Below are positions 42,021-52,844 of a stretch of DNA of 64,000 nt, one piece after another (the first letter of the stretch is position 1; each line of letters begins with the position of its first letter). Position numbers and translations under genes: made by a program. The notes beneath the pieces were generated by a model that was not told the origin of the DNA, did not search any database, and worked only from the letters and a program-made list of their open reading frames with translations. This stretch comes from Aradus depressus (Eukaryota > Arthropoda > Insecta > Hemiptera > Aradidae). The stretch is taken from the NCBI GenBank assembly GCA_963662175.1, contig OY759217.1:14262562-14326561 (forward strand), in the 5' to 3' direction.

Positions 42021-42640
42021 GTTGTATTAACTTGTGAAGTTTTGCGTTTTTAAAGAAGTGGGTAAGTCCGTTGTATTCTTCGGTGTGTATCAATCGGCAG
42101 TTTATATTTGTCTCTTAGTGTGTTGTAGTGCAGTCAGTCAGTATATGTTGTACTGTGAGCTCTGTGTATTCCTGGTTGCAGGAGCATGTCGGCTCTTCAC
42201 GTCCAATAAGTAGATAGGAATGTGTCAGTTTCCTATGCCCAAGTCTTAGTCTTCTGATGATCACCGTGTCTCGTCTGTTCATGGTGCTTGTTGGAGGTTT
42301 CCACGGCTTGTTTTCTTATTTTATTCTTCGGAGTTTGTTCTCTTCAATCTGAGTCCATGCATTGTTCTAGTTTTTTAATCTAAAGTAGGTGGAAATGTCT
42401 TGTGCTGTCTGGCTTCTTTTACAGGGACGGGATCCAAATTAGTTTTAATTTTCTCTCGTTTTCTTCTTTTATTAATTTTGAGTGCCTTGAGCATGAAATC
42501 GCCTGAATCAAGTTAAGAGAAACGTTAGGATAAGAAATTTGGAATTTTGTGAACATTCTGCATTTTCCAACTATTTTGAATGTCCAGTTTGCTTCTGGGG
42601 TGATTACCGCAAATCCCACACATTAATTCAATATTATAGT
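42021..42640 (-). pseudogene. LINE RNase H and C-terminal fragment
   Basis: On the minus strand 42419-42619 ends in RKLKLIWIPS, the start of the RNase H 'L.WIPSH.GI.GNE.AD' block, then breaks. A second frame (about 42117-42300) gives NRRDTVIIRRLRLGHRKLTH, SYLLIGREEPTCSC and QEYTELTVQHILTDC, the C-terminal 'RLR.GH..LTH...L.....P.C.C....T..HIL..C' region common to RNase H-bearing LINEs (I/Jockey/R1 groups). A deletion or frameshift separates the two parts and stops follow. A possible 3' UTR runs toward 42000. Confidence 0.75.
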
Positions 42641-43020
42641 AATTTCTGGTGCTTTCTGACTACAAATTTGTCTACCCTGGCAGGGTACGTCACACCTTTA
42701 TTCACAGGTGTGTCTTTGACGGCAGAAATATTACCGTTCTCCTTCCCTCCCAGATTCCCGAGGGAAATTCCTCTGCGACTCACCGTTCCGCCCTCTTGGC
42801 AAATTGCAGGTTTGGGACTTTTCATACCTCGGCTAGCTCCAGCCATGGAAATCGGCCTCTTTGCCCCACATATATCCTATACATTTATGCATACAACTTA
42901 TTTATCCCTTCAAATCTATTCCTACAATCCTTACCACTTTTCCTACCGCCAATTTTATACCTCAGCTCAGAGGTATGATTTAAGAGCGATGTTTGCCGGT
43001 GAGTTGGCTGTAATTTATTA
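42641..43020 (+). other. Open frame of uncertain meaning
   Basis: A plus frame of 160 codons (42539-43021) overlaps the LINE fragment on the other strand. Its second half (FPREIPLRLTVPPSWQIAG, LFIPRLAPAMEIGLFAPH) is longer than expected by chance here but has no motif. It could be a retroelement leader or ORF1 remnant. No support beyond openness. Confidence 0.2.
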
Positions 43021-43159
43021 GTAAAATAGCCAACAATTCTGAGGGTAAACTTTTTCTATTTCCATTTTCTCCGTTAGGAAATGGATATCTGGTGATTGGG
43101 GTCGAAAAGTCGTCTCCGAGATAAGGTCAGAGTCTGATTGGTCTACTTCTCAAAAATTG

Positions 43160-43334
43160 AAGAAAAGGGGTTTTCCGAGGTACGGCTGTGTGTGTGTATG
43201 TTCTGCCTATATGACACCAGGTGTTTTTGACAAATAGGCGCAAAAATTAATAAATCTATTTTCATGAAATTTCACAAACAGCATCCCAAGCCCGGTCCAA
43301 ACGTAGAACTGGTGGAAAATTTGTGGAGGGGGGA

Positions 43335-43370
<36 letters not shown>

Positions 43371-43600
43371 GGTGCCCCTGACCCCCTGAGGGGGGGTCGG
43401 TCACATCACCCTATTTGTCCGTTGTGGACCGGCTCGCTCGATGGCTACGGTTCGCAGTCGTCATTGGTTCCTCAACGCCTCATTGCGCCGAGTGAGCTCG
43501 AGATTCTTCGGTGGGTTCTCTTCTGCCTATCTTCCGGAGCCGGGGGCAGCCACCGCTGCGCCTGTTGGCTGTCGGCGGGGCTGTGTGTGGGTCTGTGAAC
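43160..43600 (+). repeat. Module with T31 tract and GC-rich insert
   Basis: 'tgtgtgtgtatgttctgcc' and 'catgaaatttcacaaacagc' resemble the Helitron-type module. There is a 31-T run at 43338-43368. 43380-43600 is unusually GC-rich ('ccggagccgggggcagccac') for this window and joins family A at 43600 in place of the usual 'ctgtctgtctgtgaac' part. Confidence 0.45.
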
Positions 43601-44100
43601 TAGACAACTCCCGATGTAAAGAATGTATCTACACATTTTATATAACCATATATAATATAAGGAGGTTAAGGAGGTGTCCAGAACCTCATAACAACACCTA
43701 TTGATTTTCAGCCAAATCGGCCAAAAGAAAGGGTAAGGGGCTTAACAGAAAAGTATGACACCTATGAATTTTCAATGGAATCGGCCGAAATGGAAGGAAG
43801 GCTCAACTCAAAAACCCCAATAACTCCCAATGTAATGAATATATATCGACATAAAATTTCATATTCAAATTCAAAACCCCATTAGGGACACTTATTAATT
43901 TTCAGCGAATTCTGATTCGGCTGCTCGACTCAAAAACGCTAATTTACTGCTGACGTAATGAATGTATCAACACAACATTTATTATGAGAATTCACAAGCC
44001 CCTACGTAAGAATAAACTATTAATTTTAGAGGGAGAGCGAAAACTTAATTGATTAAGATTAATTCGTACTCTCGAGAATTACCTTGCCATTATTTCACCG
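43600..44100 (+). repeat. Family A copy
   Basis: 'gacaactcccgatgtaaag', 'ttttcagccaaatcggcc', 'gacgtaatgaatgtatcaac' and 'gagggagagcgaaaactt'. Confidence 0.8.
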
Positions 44101-44202
44101 TCAACTTTTTATTATTTAAATTTAATTTTTCTTTTTCAAACATCCAACATCAAACGAATTCAGGCGTTTCAGTCAAAAACCCTCAGACTGATAACACAGT
44201 GT

Positions 44203-44230
44203 CCCCCCCCCCCCCCCCCCCCCCCCCCCC
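44203..44230 (+). repeat. Poly-C tract, 28 nt
   Basis: A pure C run. It creates a proline stretch in an overlapping chance frame. Confidence 0.95.
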
Positions 44231-44619
44231 ATGCATAAACAACAGAACACTTCATAACGATCTTATGATACACACAGTACCCGACACAATACAAACTACA
44301 TACTTACATACGTTTTTTTTAGAAAACTTTACACACATACAAACGCAGAAATACGTACTTTATCTTCACAACACTTACCACAAAACCCCCCACGAAGGTT
44401 GAAGAGAAGATGAAACCGCGACTTGCTGCCACCTCAAATCCTATTCGTTCTTAATATTTTTTTTATTTTTTACATTATTTTCCTTTACTTTTATCATCTC
44501 TCTTACCCATACATCAAAATTGTCTTTCAATTCCTTTTTATTTGTATATTTATATATATATTTTTTAATTTTCTTATTTATTTATTTATTTTTTTGTTCT
44601 TGTCTTAATAATTAATATA
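44231..44619. other. Unassigned, T-rich
   Basis: 44450-44600 is dominated by T-rich 'tatttatt' text. The region may be the low-complexity tail of the adjacent family E copy. Confidence 0.4.
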
Positions 44620-44735
44620 AATTTTCGTCCCGAGGGCCTACCACTGGGTGGCCTTCCTCTCACATGCCATTCACGCCACCATATCTACACGTACAACATA
44701 GATACTGGTTGTTGCACCCTATCAACAGCTGCGTC
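44620..44735 (+). repeat. Family E copy
   Basis: 'ttttcgtcccgagggcctac', 'cactgggtggccttcctc' and 'acatgccattcacgccacca', then 'actggttgttgcaccctatc'. It is the longest of the three copies seen. Confidence 0.7.
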
Positions 44736-45447
44736 TTTCTAAATAAAAGACAAAAAAGAAAATTATTTTTATTATCTCCCAACTACAAATCGTCACAATA
44801 TATTCTGGGGATTTACTAGTATGTAATAAATGTGGATATTAAAATGGAAAGGGTAGCAAGGAAATAAGAAAGTTGAAAGTTTGAAGTTGCCTTTCCCTGG
44901 CATCCATATGTTGAACACTCCTACCGACCATAAAAAATACTGGAACCTCTCATCCGTAAGAATCCAACTCCATGTTCCATTTTCTCACACTCATCAACAT
45001 TTTTTATACTTATTTTTGTTTTAAGTCAACTTAATGATACCATTTACTCAGGGGTTCCCTTTTCCCGTCTACTATTTTTTTTAAGGCTTCTCTGGGTTTC
45101 ATTAATAAACAGTATTTAATTTGTATACTTTTAAATTCATCATCCCCACTCGTTTTATAATTTTTATGAAATAAGTGTATCAATTTAAGTTGGCCACTCA
45201 AATCTTCTTATAGGCACATTCGTATTCACTATAAGATTAATAATAATAACAAAATAATATTTCTTTAAACCGGTTTTTGAGTATAAAATTAACAGTGGAA
45301 ACACTCTTGTTTCATTAGACTGCAGGATTTACGTGAAACGACGCCTCGCGCATATCCACACTTTTTTTTTAATACATATAGACATCTTATGTATATATAT
45401 ATTATAGAAAAAAAAAAGGACTAGAAGCTGCTATAAGATTCTCTTAG

Positions 45448-45546
45448 ATGAAGGAGAAAATCAGAGATTTCATTGAGGAGGCAGACGAGTTGAAGAGGCA
45501 GATTCTAACGGCCGGTTCTACGAATTCAACCTTTACCATAGTTTAA
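45448..45546 (+). CDS. Candidate micro-ORF/exon, 32 codons
   Basis: ATG after 'ttctcttag' opens MKEKIRDFIEEADELKRQI and continues LTAGSTNSTFTIV to a stop. It is a charged, coiled-coil-like stretch in otherwise AT-rich DNA. No relative was seen elsewhere in the window. It could be an exon piece, a retroelement ORF1 remnant, or chance. Confidence 0.2.
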   Translation: MKEKIRDFIEEADELKRQILTAGSTNSTFTIV

Positions 45547-45589
45547 CTTTCTGCAAACGATGCCGTTAAACCTATTAAACATACGTTGT

Positions 45590-45965
45590 GATAATGAAAA
45601 AAATGTAAAATAAAATTAATAAATATAAATAATAATATAATATAATTGAATTAATAATAATCAAATAATAATAATATAAACAATAAATTAACATATTTTA
45701 CCATAACTCAGGTCTTTTACTGAATTTTGATTTCTACAGTAGTTTCCGAAAAGGACCCTAAAAAAAATATCAAAAGGTCAAGACATGCAATTTTAAAGAA
45801 AGTGAACGTAATTTTAAAAAAATTTCAATTAACTAACTTTCCATTTGGATTTCTAAAGAGATACCATCTTGTTTTCTAAATTTTGGATTTTATAGAAAAA
45901 TAAATATAATTAATTTTTTAATATTAATAATTTAAATGTGTGTATTTTTTATACATCACAATGTA
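45590..45965 (+). repeat. Family H copy 1
   Basis: Near-identical to 55160-55500 plus 56010-56090: 'gatttctacagtagtttccg', 'aaaaggaccctaaaaaaa', 'ttttctaaattttggatttt' and 'gtgtgtattttttatacatc'. Confidence 0.8.
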
Positions 45966-46091
45966 CAAGGTATTTACAAAATGAACCTAGGTTGGCCATT
46001 TCAAATCTACTTTATATATATAAACATAAATATATTTATCTAGGAATATATATTTCATATATCATTTAAAAAAAGGCGGTTATGTTTTATG

Positions 46092-46370
46092 TTAAATTAT
46101 GTTTTCTCTCTCCCTGCAAAGTCAATTGACCGTTGGGACTAAAACACAATATTGGCCTTTATATGGGTTCCTGAAACCTCATTCTAAATTTCGTGTAGAT
46201 ACATTTGGGTTTTGAGTTTAAAAATAAAATTTCATGCCGATATATTCATTACATTGTCAGTTATGGAATGAGGATTCAAAAGTCTTCCGGAGTAAGACAC
46301 CTATTAATTTTCAACAAAATTGGTAAATTGGTTTCTGAGGAAGAGCGATAACTATGTTAATTTGCGTTTA
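46092..46370. repeat. Family A, inverted pair
   Basis: A minus-orientation piece ('ctctccctgcaaagtcaatt' to 'attcattacattgtcagtta') is joined at about 46265 to a plus-orientation piece ('aatgaggattcaaaagtctt' to 'gaggaagagcgataact'). Confidence 0.7.
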
Positions 46371-46485
46371 TATTCTGACTCATAAATATAAAATGTAAAA
46401 TATAATAAGAAATATATAATAATAATGAATAATATAGTAATAAATAATAAATATATATAATATATAATAAATGTAAAATATAATA

Positions 46486-46800
46486 TAGGTTAGGTTAGGT
46501 TGTATGACGCATGCCAGGGCTTTATCTACGAGGTCATATCCCCTACTGCCAGAGCGCTCTTTCGTCACTCTGGCGGACATGAGCCCGACTCTACTGTGGG
46601 AGTCCTAAATTTTGCCTAATCTAAATTTTTGTTCACCTAGGGTAAGGGTCTCTAACGGGTACCTGACATCGTACAGACTCGGGACCATCGCTTAACGTCC
46701 CATCCGAAGGACGGCGTGCTCAAGTTTATTTTACCTCCCAGATAAAATAAACTAAGAGCTCAGAAGACAAGCACGCATACCACTGAGCTACCGTCGCCCT
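46486..46800 (-). repeat. SINE-1 with TTAGG-like tail, box B deleted
   Basis: The tail reads 'taggttaggttaggttgtat' on the plus strand, i.e. CCTAA units at the SINE 3' end. The body is complete ('gagcccgactctactgtggg', 'cccatccgaaggacggcgtg'), and box A TAGCTCAGTGG is intact near 46782-46792. The box B segment is missing, so Pol III activity is unlikely. Confidence 0.85.
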
Positions 46801-46834
46801 CAAAGTATAGTATATAATAATTTTCCCGGTGATG

Positions 46835-47180
46835 ACAGGATGTTAAGTTGTCGTAATGCGGGTTTGTCTGGAATAAATCCCACAGGGGCAGCTAACAAGA
46901 CTCAACTCCGTAGCTTGGCCATAGCCTTACAGCCGAGGGTAAACAATTCTCTAACCCCTATAAATCCAGAGGTCCCTCCCCCCCCTCTCCTGATAACCCA
47001 GGATAAGGGAGAGGGTATAACCAACGGCACATTTTCACTGTCTGAGTCTAACTCCAAAGAGAGAGAAGGTTTAATTTACTTAAAGAAAAACTTTTAGAAA
47101 ACTTTTACCCTTCCGTTGCCGGTAAGAGTCAGGGAGTGGAATTACGAATTTAATTAGGACCATGTTTATTTTCTTATACT
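46835..47180 (+). repeat. Family I copy with 85-codon frame
   Basis: The ATG frame at 46840-47094 (GLSGINPTGAANKTQL, INPEVPPPPLLITQDKGEG, KEREGLIYLKKNF) ends in a segment repeated at 48230-48310 ('ggtttaatttacttaaagaa' with 'aaact'). Proline-rich and repeated, so probably a retroelement gag/ORF1 or leader remnant. Not otherwise recognised. Confidence 0.35.
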
Positions 47181-47339
47181 ACAGTAGAGGGGAAGATTGT
47201 AATAATGAAAAAGCGTTGCGATGGAGATACCGAAAATATTATTATTAAGTCTCCTCTGATCACGAATCTATAATTATTATGGTTTTGTCTGTACATTGTT
47301 CAGGCATCTGTTTAGTTTATTTTCCGCCCTACAGTTAAC

Positions 47340-47870
47340 AAATTACATTGATATTTGCTCAACGTTTAAAACTACATTTTGTGTCGATAAATTCATTACA
47401 TCGCCAGTTACTAGGGTTTTTGAGTTGAGTCCCGTTCCGCCAATCTCACTGAAATTTAACAGGTATTGTCCTCATTGGGTTTTGACTTCAAATATTATAT
47501 TTCATGTCGATACATTCATATCATCGGCGGTTATTGGAGATTTTGAGTTGAGCCTCCCTCTAGTCTTACCCTCCTCTTTGACTAATTTTGCTGAAAATTA
47601 GTAGATGTCATCCTTATAAGACATTGATTTACATATGAAATTTTGTATCGATACATTCATTACAACGGCAATAGGAGTTTGTAGTTAAGTCTCTTCTCCT
47701 AATTCGCCCTTTCCTTTGGCCCATTTGGCTGAAAATTGATAGGTATCGTACATAGAGTGTGCTGAATACACATACAAAATTTCGTGTTGATACATTCATT
47801 CTATCAGGAGTTATCGTGTTCGTAATACCAACCATTTTTCTACAAGTCACTCTTCTTTCCCTCTCTCTCA
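47340..47870 (-). repeat. Family A copy, minus, several modules
   Basis: Successive modules at about 47380, 47500, 47640 and 47770 ('gtcgataaattcattacatc', 'gatacattcattacaacggc', 'cattctatcaggagttatcg'). Confidence 0.85.
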
Positions 47871-47874
47871 ATTT

Positions 47875-48104
47875 AGTTTGTTTTATCTGGGAGGTAAAAT
47901 AAACTGAAGCCCGCCGTCCTTTGGATGGGACGTTAAGCGATGGTCTTGAGCCTGTATGATGTCAGGTACTCGTTAAAGACCCCTGCCCTAAATGCAAAAT
48001 GTAAGACTCCCACAGTAGAGTCGGGCTCATGTCCACCAGAGTGACTGATAGTAGGCAATATGACCTCATAGTTAAAGCCTGGGCATGAGTCAAAATAACT
48101 ATAG
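47875..48104 (+). repeat. SINE-1, first half of a tail-to-tail pair
   Basis: 'tctgggaggtaaaataaact', 'ggatgggacgttaagcgatg', 'cacagtagagtcgggctcat' and the tail 'gcatgagtcaaaataact'. The head is missing. Confidence 0.85.
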
Positions 48105-48212
48105 GTTAGGTTTTATGACTCATGCCCGGGCTTTAACTACGAGGTCATATCGCCTACTACGAGAGCGCTCTTTCGTCACTCTGGTGGACATGAGCCCGAC
48201 TCTACTGTGGGA
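48105..48212 (-). repeat. SINE-1 3'-half, second half of the pair
   Basis: 'aggttaggttttatgactca', 'tgcccgggctttaactacga' and 'gagcgctctttcgtcactct'. It touches the preceding SINE tail to tail. Confidence 0.85.
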
Positions 48213-48400
48213 ATAGCAGCAGTGAAAAGGTTTAATTTACTTAAAGAAAAACTTTGTAAAATGTTACCCCTTCCATTTGCAGACACCCTAACCAGAAAGT
48301 CGGGTTAGGGGTAGCGGAATTACGAGTTTAATTAGAGCAATGTTTTATATAATGTGCGTGATGTCTCTCATCCCCTTCCGGAGGGGAGCCGAGAAAATAG
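48213..48400 (+). repeat. Family I fragment
   Basis: 'ggtttaatttacttaaagaa' and 'gcggaattacgagtttaatt' parallel 47070-47155. Confidence 0.6.
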
Positions 48401-48649
48401 AAAAAAAACATTAAAAAAAAAAGTTTAATATTCCTGGCATGTATCCGTGATAAGCCTCCACGTAAATCATCCCTAGTTTATTACGGTTGTACTAAATATG
48501 AGATTTAGTCAGTATGGGGTTGAGGGAGGAGATGAGATCTGGGATATGCCCAAATCACTGTAAACATGATAGCTACCAAGGGGAAATGAAAAAATATATA
48601 CATATATTATATTATATACTAAGTGAATCAACCCTACGTTATTAGTATT

Positions 48650-49140
48650 CCCCATGAGAAGTGTAGGGGATGTTACGTAATCGGTCATATTTTTTATATG
48701 TGTATGTGAGTGTTTGTGAACACGATAACTCCCGATAGAATGAATTTATGGACACAAAATTTTATATGTGTATCCAAAACCCCATCAAGACGGCACTTAT
48801 TGATTTTCAGCCGAATCGGCCGAAAGAAAGGAAAGGATTAGGGAAGATACATAAAAGCTTTAATAACTGCCTTTGAAACTGATGTATCGGCGGATTCATA
48901 CGTAAAATTATCAATGGAATCGGCTGAACCGAAGGGAAGGATCAGAGGGGCTCAACTCGCTTTTGAGTCCCAATAACTAGTGATATAACGTATATATCAA
49001 CATTAAATTTCATATTTAAACTCAAAACACCATAAGGACGAAATATAGTAAAGTTCTGCGAAGCCACAATGTAAGTCAAATACTGAGTTGTACTCAGAAC
49101 GGTCGAATGGTTTTTGATGGAGAACGAAAACATAATTATG
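48650..49140 (+). repeat. Family A copy
   Basis: 'gaagtgtaggggatgttacg', 'gaacacgataactcccgata', 'ttttcagccgaatcggccg' and 'ggagaacgaaaacataatt'. The 3' end is lost. Confidence 0.8.
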
Positions 49141-49204
49141 TGAGAGGTTGTGGGGCGAGATTTCTCATAGAAATTAAATATGTTGTATTCCCATTGTTTT
49201 ATTT

Positions 49205-49960
49205 TCGGGCAGAACCTGTTTCCAACGCTACAGCGTCATCATCAGTGGCACATCTTACTTACTCTTACTCCGTTGGCGAAGAACACTGAAGATCCTTAGC
49301 CGCCCACACTAGCCTTCTCCACCGCGATCTGTCGTGCACCACCGGTCGCCAGTGGTGTTCCACAGCATCCTTCTTCACCAGGTCAACCCATCTCAGCCGT
49401 GGTCTTCCTCGTGATCTGGCTCCTTGGACCTGAGCGTCCATGATGTGTCCTATGGCTGTCTACTGTCCGCTTCTCACCACGTGTCCAGCCCATCTTAAGC
49501 GCCGTGATTTCATATCTGCAACTACGGTCGGGTGTTGCCAGAAGATGTCCCCAGTGGCTCATCTATGATTAAGTAAATATAAAATATAAATAATGAAAAG
49601 TAACTAGCAAATTTTAAATCATCAGGGTACAGAGTAACAATATAAAAACTTGCTTAACCCACCTGTACAGTGTAATTTTTTTTTTTTTCCCCCTTTTTTT
49701 TAGTTATTGTGTATATTTGAATGAATGTCTGTTGTATGTAGAATGAGTAAACCTCGCTATCCCCACCCCTTTTAGCTATGCCAGTTGTTCTTTAGCCTCT
49801 ACACTGTATGAGGTAAGCAAGTTTTTGTTTGTTGCTCTGTACCCTGTTGCTTTAAGATTTGCTAGTTATCTTTCATTATTTATATTTTATATTTATTCAA
49901 TCATTGATGTGCCACTGATGATGATGCTGTTGCGTCCTGCCCTAGTGTCTTTTAGTGTAG
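49205..49960. mobile_element. Foldback element interrupted by a LINE
   Basis: The left arm (49220-49254 then 49566-49676) and right arm (49795-49935) are inverted copies: 'catcatcagtggcacatc' / 'gatgtgccactgatgatg', 'aatataaaatataaataatg' / its complement, and 'gggtacagagtaacaa' / 'ttgctctgtaccc'. The centre is T-rich. The LINE fragment at 49262-49549 breaks the left arm. The terminal phrase resembles 150-190. Confidence 0.75.
49262..49549 (-). pseudogene. LINE ORF2 C-terminus, one in-frame stop
   Basis: Minus strand, single frame: MKSRRLRWAGHVVRSGQ, a stop (TAG, about 49463), then RSRGRPRLRWVDLVKKDAVE, RPVVHDRSRWRRLVWAAKDL. 'R.L.W.GHV.R', 'GRP..RW.D.V..D' and 'DR..WR.LV..A' are the standard C-terminal signature of the RTE-type and related LINE proteins. 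An imperfect 13-bp flank ('cagtggcacatct' at 49242, 'cagtggctcatct' at 49552) is the probable target duplication. Confidence 0.8.
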
Positions 49961-50399
49961 GGATTCATCAATGACTTTTAGAAGGACTCCCATACACTGG
50001 CGCGTGCCCTGAGCCTTAATGTTGTTAAGGGAGTCTTGTGGAACAGTAACCACAAAATGTTAATCACCTTTTAAAACAATCTGAAGACTGTCAGATTGAC
50101 TGTTTATATCTCCTTTTTAACAAGTTTGTTCATTAAGAAACTTTCCCAGCATCAGATAAACCAGATGATGGGTTGCCCAAAAAATACTCAGATAACAAGT
50201 TTAACCAAGAAAAAAAAAATTAAAAAAAAATGTTAGTTCCTCACGAATTACAGCGAAAGTATTCATATTCTTGCAAAATTCAACTTCGAGTTTCGATGGA
50301 CTTGAATTATATATATTTATATTGAGGGATACGATGTAGAGCTAGAATCAAAACTATATCTTCTGATACATAAGTTTATAGTGTCTTGTGAATTTAGGT

Positions 50400-50530
50400 T
50401 AGAATAAGTTGGTGTAAGTGGCAAGCCGGGTGGTGGCTATACTACAAATTTTATTATTTCATGCTAGCCGGCTTTCAAGGTTGCCCTCATCATCAGGCTC
50501 TCTACAAAAATCTATAATAAAAAAGTAAAA
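50400..50530 (-). repeat. Family G copy
   Basis: 'gctagccggctttcaaggtt' and 'gccctcatcatcaggctc' are the complement of 23775-23820. Confidence 0.6.
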
Positions 50531-50554
50531 AATTCTAAGGGCTAAAAATAAATA

Positions 50555-50860
50555 TATAACTCCCGGTAGAAGGAATTAAAAGGGGTGAAGGGGATCATAA
50601 CAAAATTTCATATGTGGATTCAAAACCCCGTAAGGACGGCACTTATTAATTTTCAGCGGAATTTGCAAAATGAAAAGGGGGTTCAGGGGAAGGGGCACAA
50701 TTCAAAACCCCTAATAACTGTTATGAATTATCGACACAAAATTTAGTATAAGGGTTTAGAAGTCCCTATAGTCGACTGGTTTTGGAATTAGAGCGAAAAG
50801 TTAATTAATTAATTCGTTCTGGGGAAGTACACTGCCGCTGATTCACCGACTACCTTTTAT
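50555..50860 (+). repeat. Family A copy, 3' part
   Basis: 'aactcccggtagaaggaatt', 'gtaaggacggcacttattaa' and 'ttcgttctggggaagtacac'. Confidence 0.8.
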
Positions 50861-51239
50861 TTATATTATAAGAATAATGTTAAAGGAAGGGTTTTTCAAA
50901 ATAAATAAATAAATACCTCTTTAACCCCGCGGTCTGGTTTAACATGTCACAGATACAAACTCTGTTTAATTGGGGTGGTATACAGCTTATAGGGGTGATT
51001 TATACATATATAGTATTGACTATAGATTAGTGAACCAGTGGAGATAACTTTAGTTGTATGATAAATGAGAGAAGCTGATCTCTGGGACTGTCTCAACTAT
51101 ATCGGTCTAATGAACCTAACTTCAATGGGAGATACCTCTGGAGCCAGTCTCCTGTCTCTGGAGATCTGGAGATACACTGGATACTCTCCCTTATACTTAT
51201 ACAAAAAAAAGAACTTTGTATAAAAAACTGTAGTTGGAT
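50861..51239. other. Unassigned
   Basis: Has short internal 'ctggag' repeats near 51130-51175. No coding or element end was recognised. Confidence 0.4.
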
Positions 51240-51615
51240 TACACGTGAACTTCTTCGGCAGTTATTAGGGTTTTGGTTTAGGAGCCCCTCTTCTTTGATC
51301 CACCCTTTTTCCTTTGTCCGATTTCGTGAAAAATTATTAGGTGTCGTCTCTAAGTGGTTTGGAGCTCATGGGGTGGTCGAAGGTGAAGGGGAGAGATCAA
51401 CACAATAACCTCTCTAATTGACGGAGTAATGTCTCCAAGTGATCGGTGAGAAATTTGATCTTTTCGACCTCCTGATTCTATAAAAAAACTACATTTTATA
51501 TGTACATTCAAAACTCAAAATGGAAGACACATATTAATTTTTCTGTGAAATAACCGTAGGGAAGGAGGTTAGAAGAGGGGGCTTAACTCAAAAACCCTAA
51601 TAACTGCCGATGTAG
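51240..51615. repeat. Family A pieces in both orientations
   Basis: 51250-51350 is minus-like ('ggcagttattagggttttg', 'ccgatttcgtg'). 51370-51615 is plus-like ('gagatcaacacaataacctc', 'gatcggtgagaaatttgatc', 'taactgccgatgtagtgaat') and is cut by the LINE that follows. Confidence 0.65.
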
Positions 51616-52190
51616 TGAATATAAAATAGCTTTATTGACATTCTTTTAGAACAAAAGCCTCTCCTTTTGTAGGTGTTGAGTCTACTGCTCTTTCAACAGA
51701 AGAAATCAAAAAAGAATTTAACGAATGTTCCTAAATTAAATATAAATTATTTCTTAAGTATAACTGTTACTTCTTGATTAAAAATAAAATTAAAATAAAA
51801 TAAGATAGAACAAAACAAAAGCAAAAAGTAAAAAAGTAAAAATGAGGGTTATTTCTTAAATTGTATTGTAACACATTTGTTCCATCTTTCTCTGTTCCTG
51901 GCCACTGTGCACCATCCATCCCCTATTCTCTCCACTATCTCGTCCCTCCACCACAGTCCAGGTCTTCCTCTTCTTCTGTCTCTAGGAATCCACTCCATGC
52001 TGACTTTAGCCCATCGTCGAGGATCCATCCTTGTCACATGCCAGGGCCATCTCCACTTCATCAAGTGTGCTTCCTTCTGGAGGCTTCTTAGCCTCACCTT
52101 CCGTAGAACCTCGCTGTTTCTTATCCTGTCACTTATCTTTAATCCAAGCATGCTCCTCATCATCCTAAATTGGTTTACTTCTACTACGTA
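51616..52190 (-). pseudogene. RTE-like LINE, 5'-truncated, open C-terminus
   Basis: The minus-strand frame 51849-52190 reads VEVNQFRMMRSMLGLKISDR, IRNSEVLRKVRLRS, LMKWRWPWHVTRM, RRGRPGLWWRDEIVERIG and NRERWNKC to a stop. It lines up with the C-terminus of insect RTE-type endonuclease/reverse transcriptase proteins ('RSMLGI...DRIRN..I', 'KW.W.GH..R', 'GRP..RW.D'). The 3' UTR is 51616-51848, A/T-rich. No internal stop, so it is younger than the other LINE pieces, but the reverse transcriptase and endonuclease are absent. It interrupts a family A copy. Confidence 0.85.
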
Positions 52191-52295
52191 CTAATTTTTA
52201 GTCCAAACGGTGGATTGATTTTAGAGGGAGAGCGAAAACTTAATTAAATAATTTGTTTTGGGGAAGTACATTGCCGGTGATCCCCGGCAACTTAT
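52191..52295 (+). repeat. Family A 3' end resumed after LINE
   Basis: 'ttttagtccaaacggtggat', 'gagggagagcgaaaactt' and 'tggggaagtacattgccggt'. Confidence 0.85.
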
Positions 52296-52844
52296 TTTTT
52301 TAATTCATATTTTGTAAAATAATTAGATATATTGGATGTAACAATGACTTACTAATACTGCTTTTGTCTAACCTCAAATAACTCCAGAAAGAAATAATGA
52401 TAATTTGAGGTTATGGTATTAGGAGCCACTGATAATATTTGGCTCTACTTAAGGCCATTGCAAAATACATTCGAGTACATTCGGTTGGCAACAGTGAATT
52501 TCCAACTTTCATCAGGTAGACAAGTTAGGATAACGAAGTTTGGTTTAGGTAATTGGGTTTGAGGAATGATTAATCGATGTCTGTGTGGGTTCACGAGCAA
52601 TGTGGGTTCACAAGATATTAGTTTGTGAACTCACAACTACTAGAGAGAAGCGGAGTTCAACAGCTAGTTAATAAGGAGCTCACTAGGTTTATGTATATTA
52701 GCATGGTTTACAAAGCCACCTGGTTACCGAATAGCCTCTCACTACAATGGAAGGGGAATTGAAACCTTAAATTTATTTAAACCTGAAAATATAGGAAATT
52801 CTGAGATGCTCGCTTCTTGTGTTTTCTAGCGACAGTTTTCGCTT
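52296..52844. other. Unassigned
   Basis: 'gggttcac' units recur around 52590-52640. Otherwise no recognisable repeat or coding. Confidence 0.4.

Noticed and set aside
44049..44402. 117-codon proline-rich protein
   Set aside because: The proline stretch is a 28-C homopolymer, and the rest is family A and AT-rich DNA.
46380..46505. Telomere end or telomeric array
   Set aside because: Only about three TTAGG-like units are present, at a SINE tail in an internal position.
51861..52194. Plus-strand frames of 76 and 105 codons
   Set aside because: Antisense shadows of the RTE-like LINE C-terminus on the minus strand.
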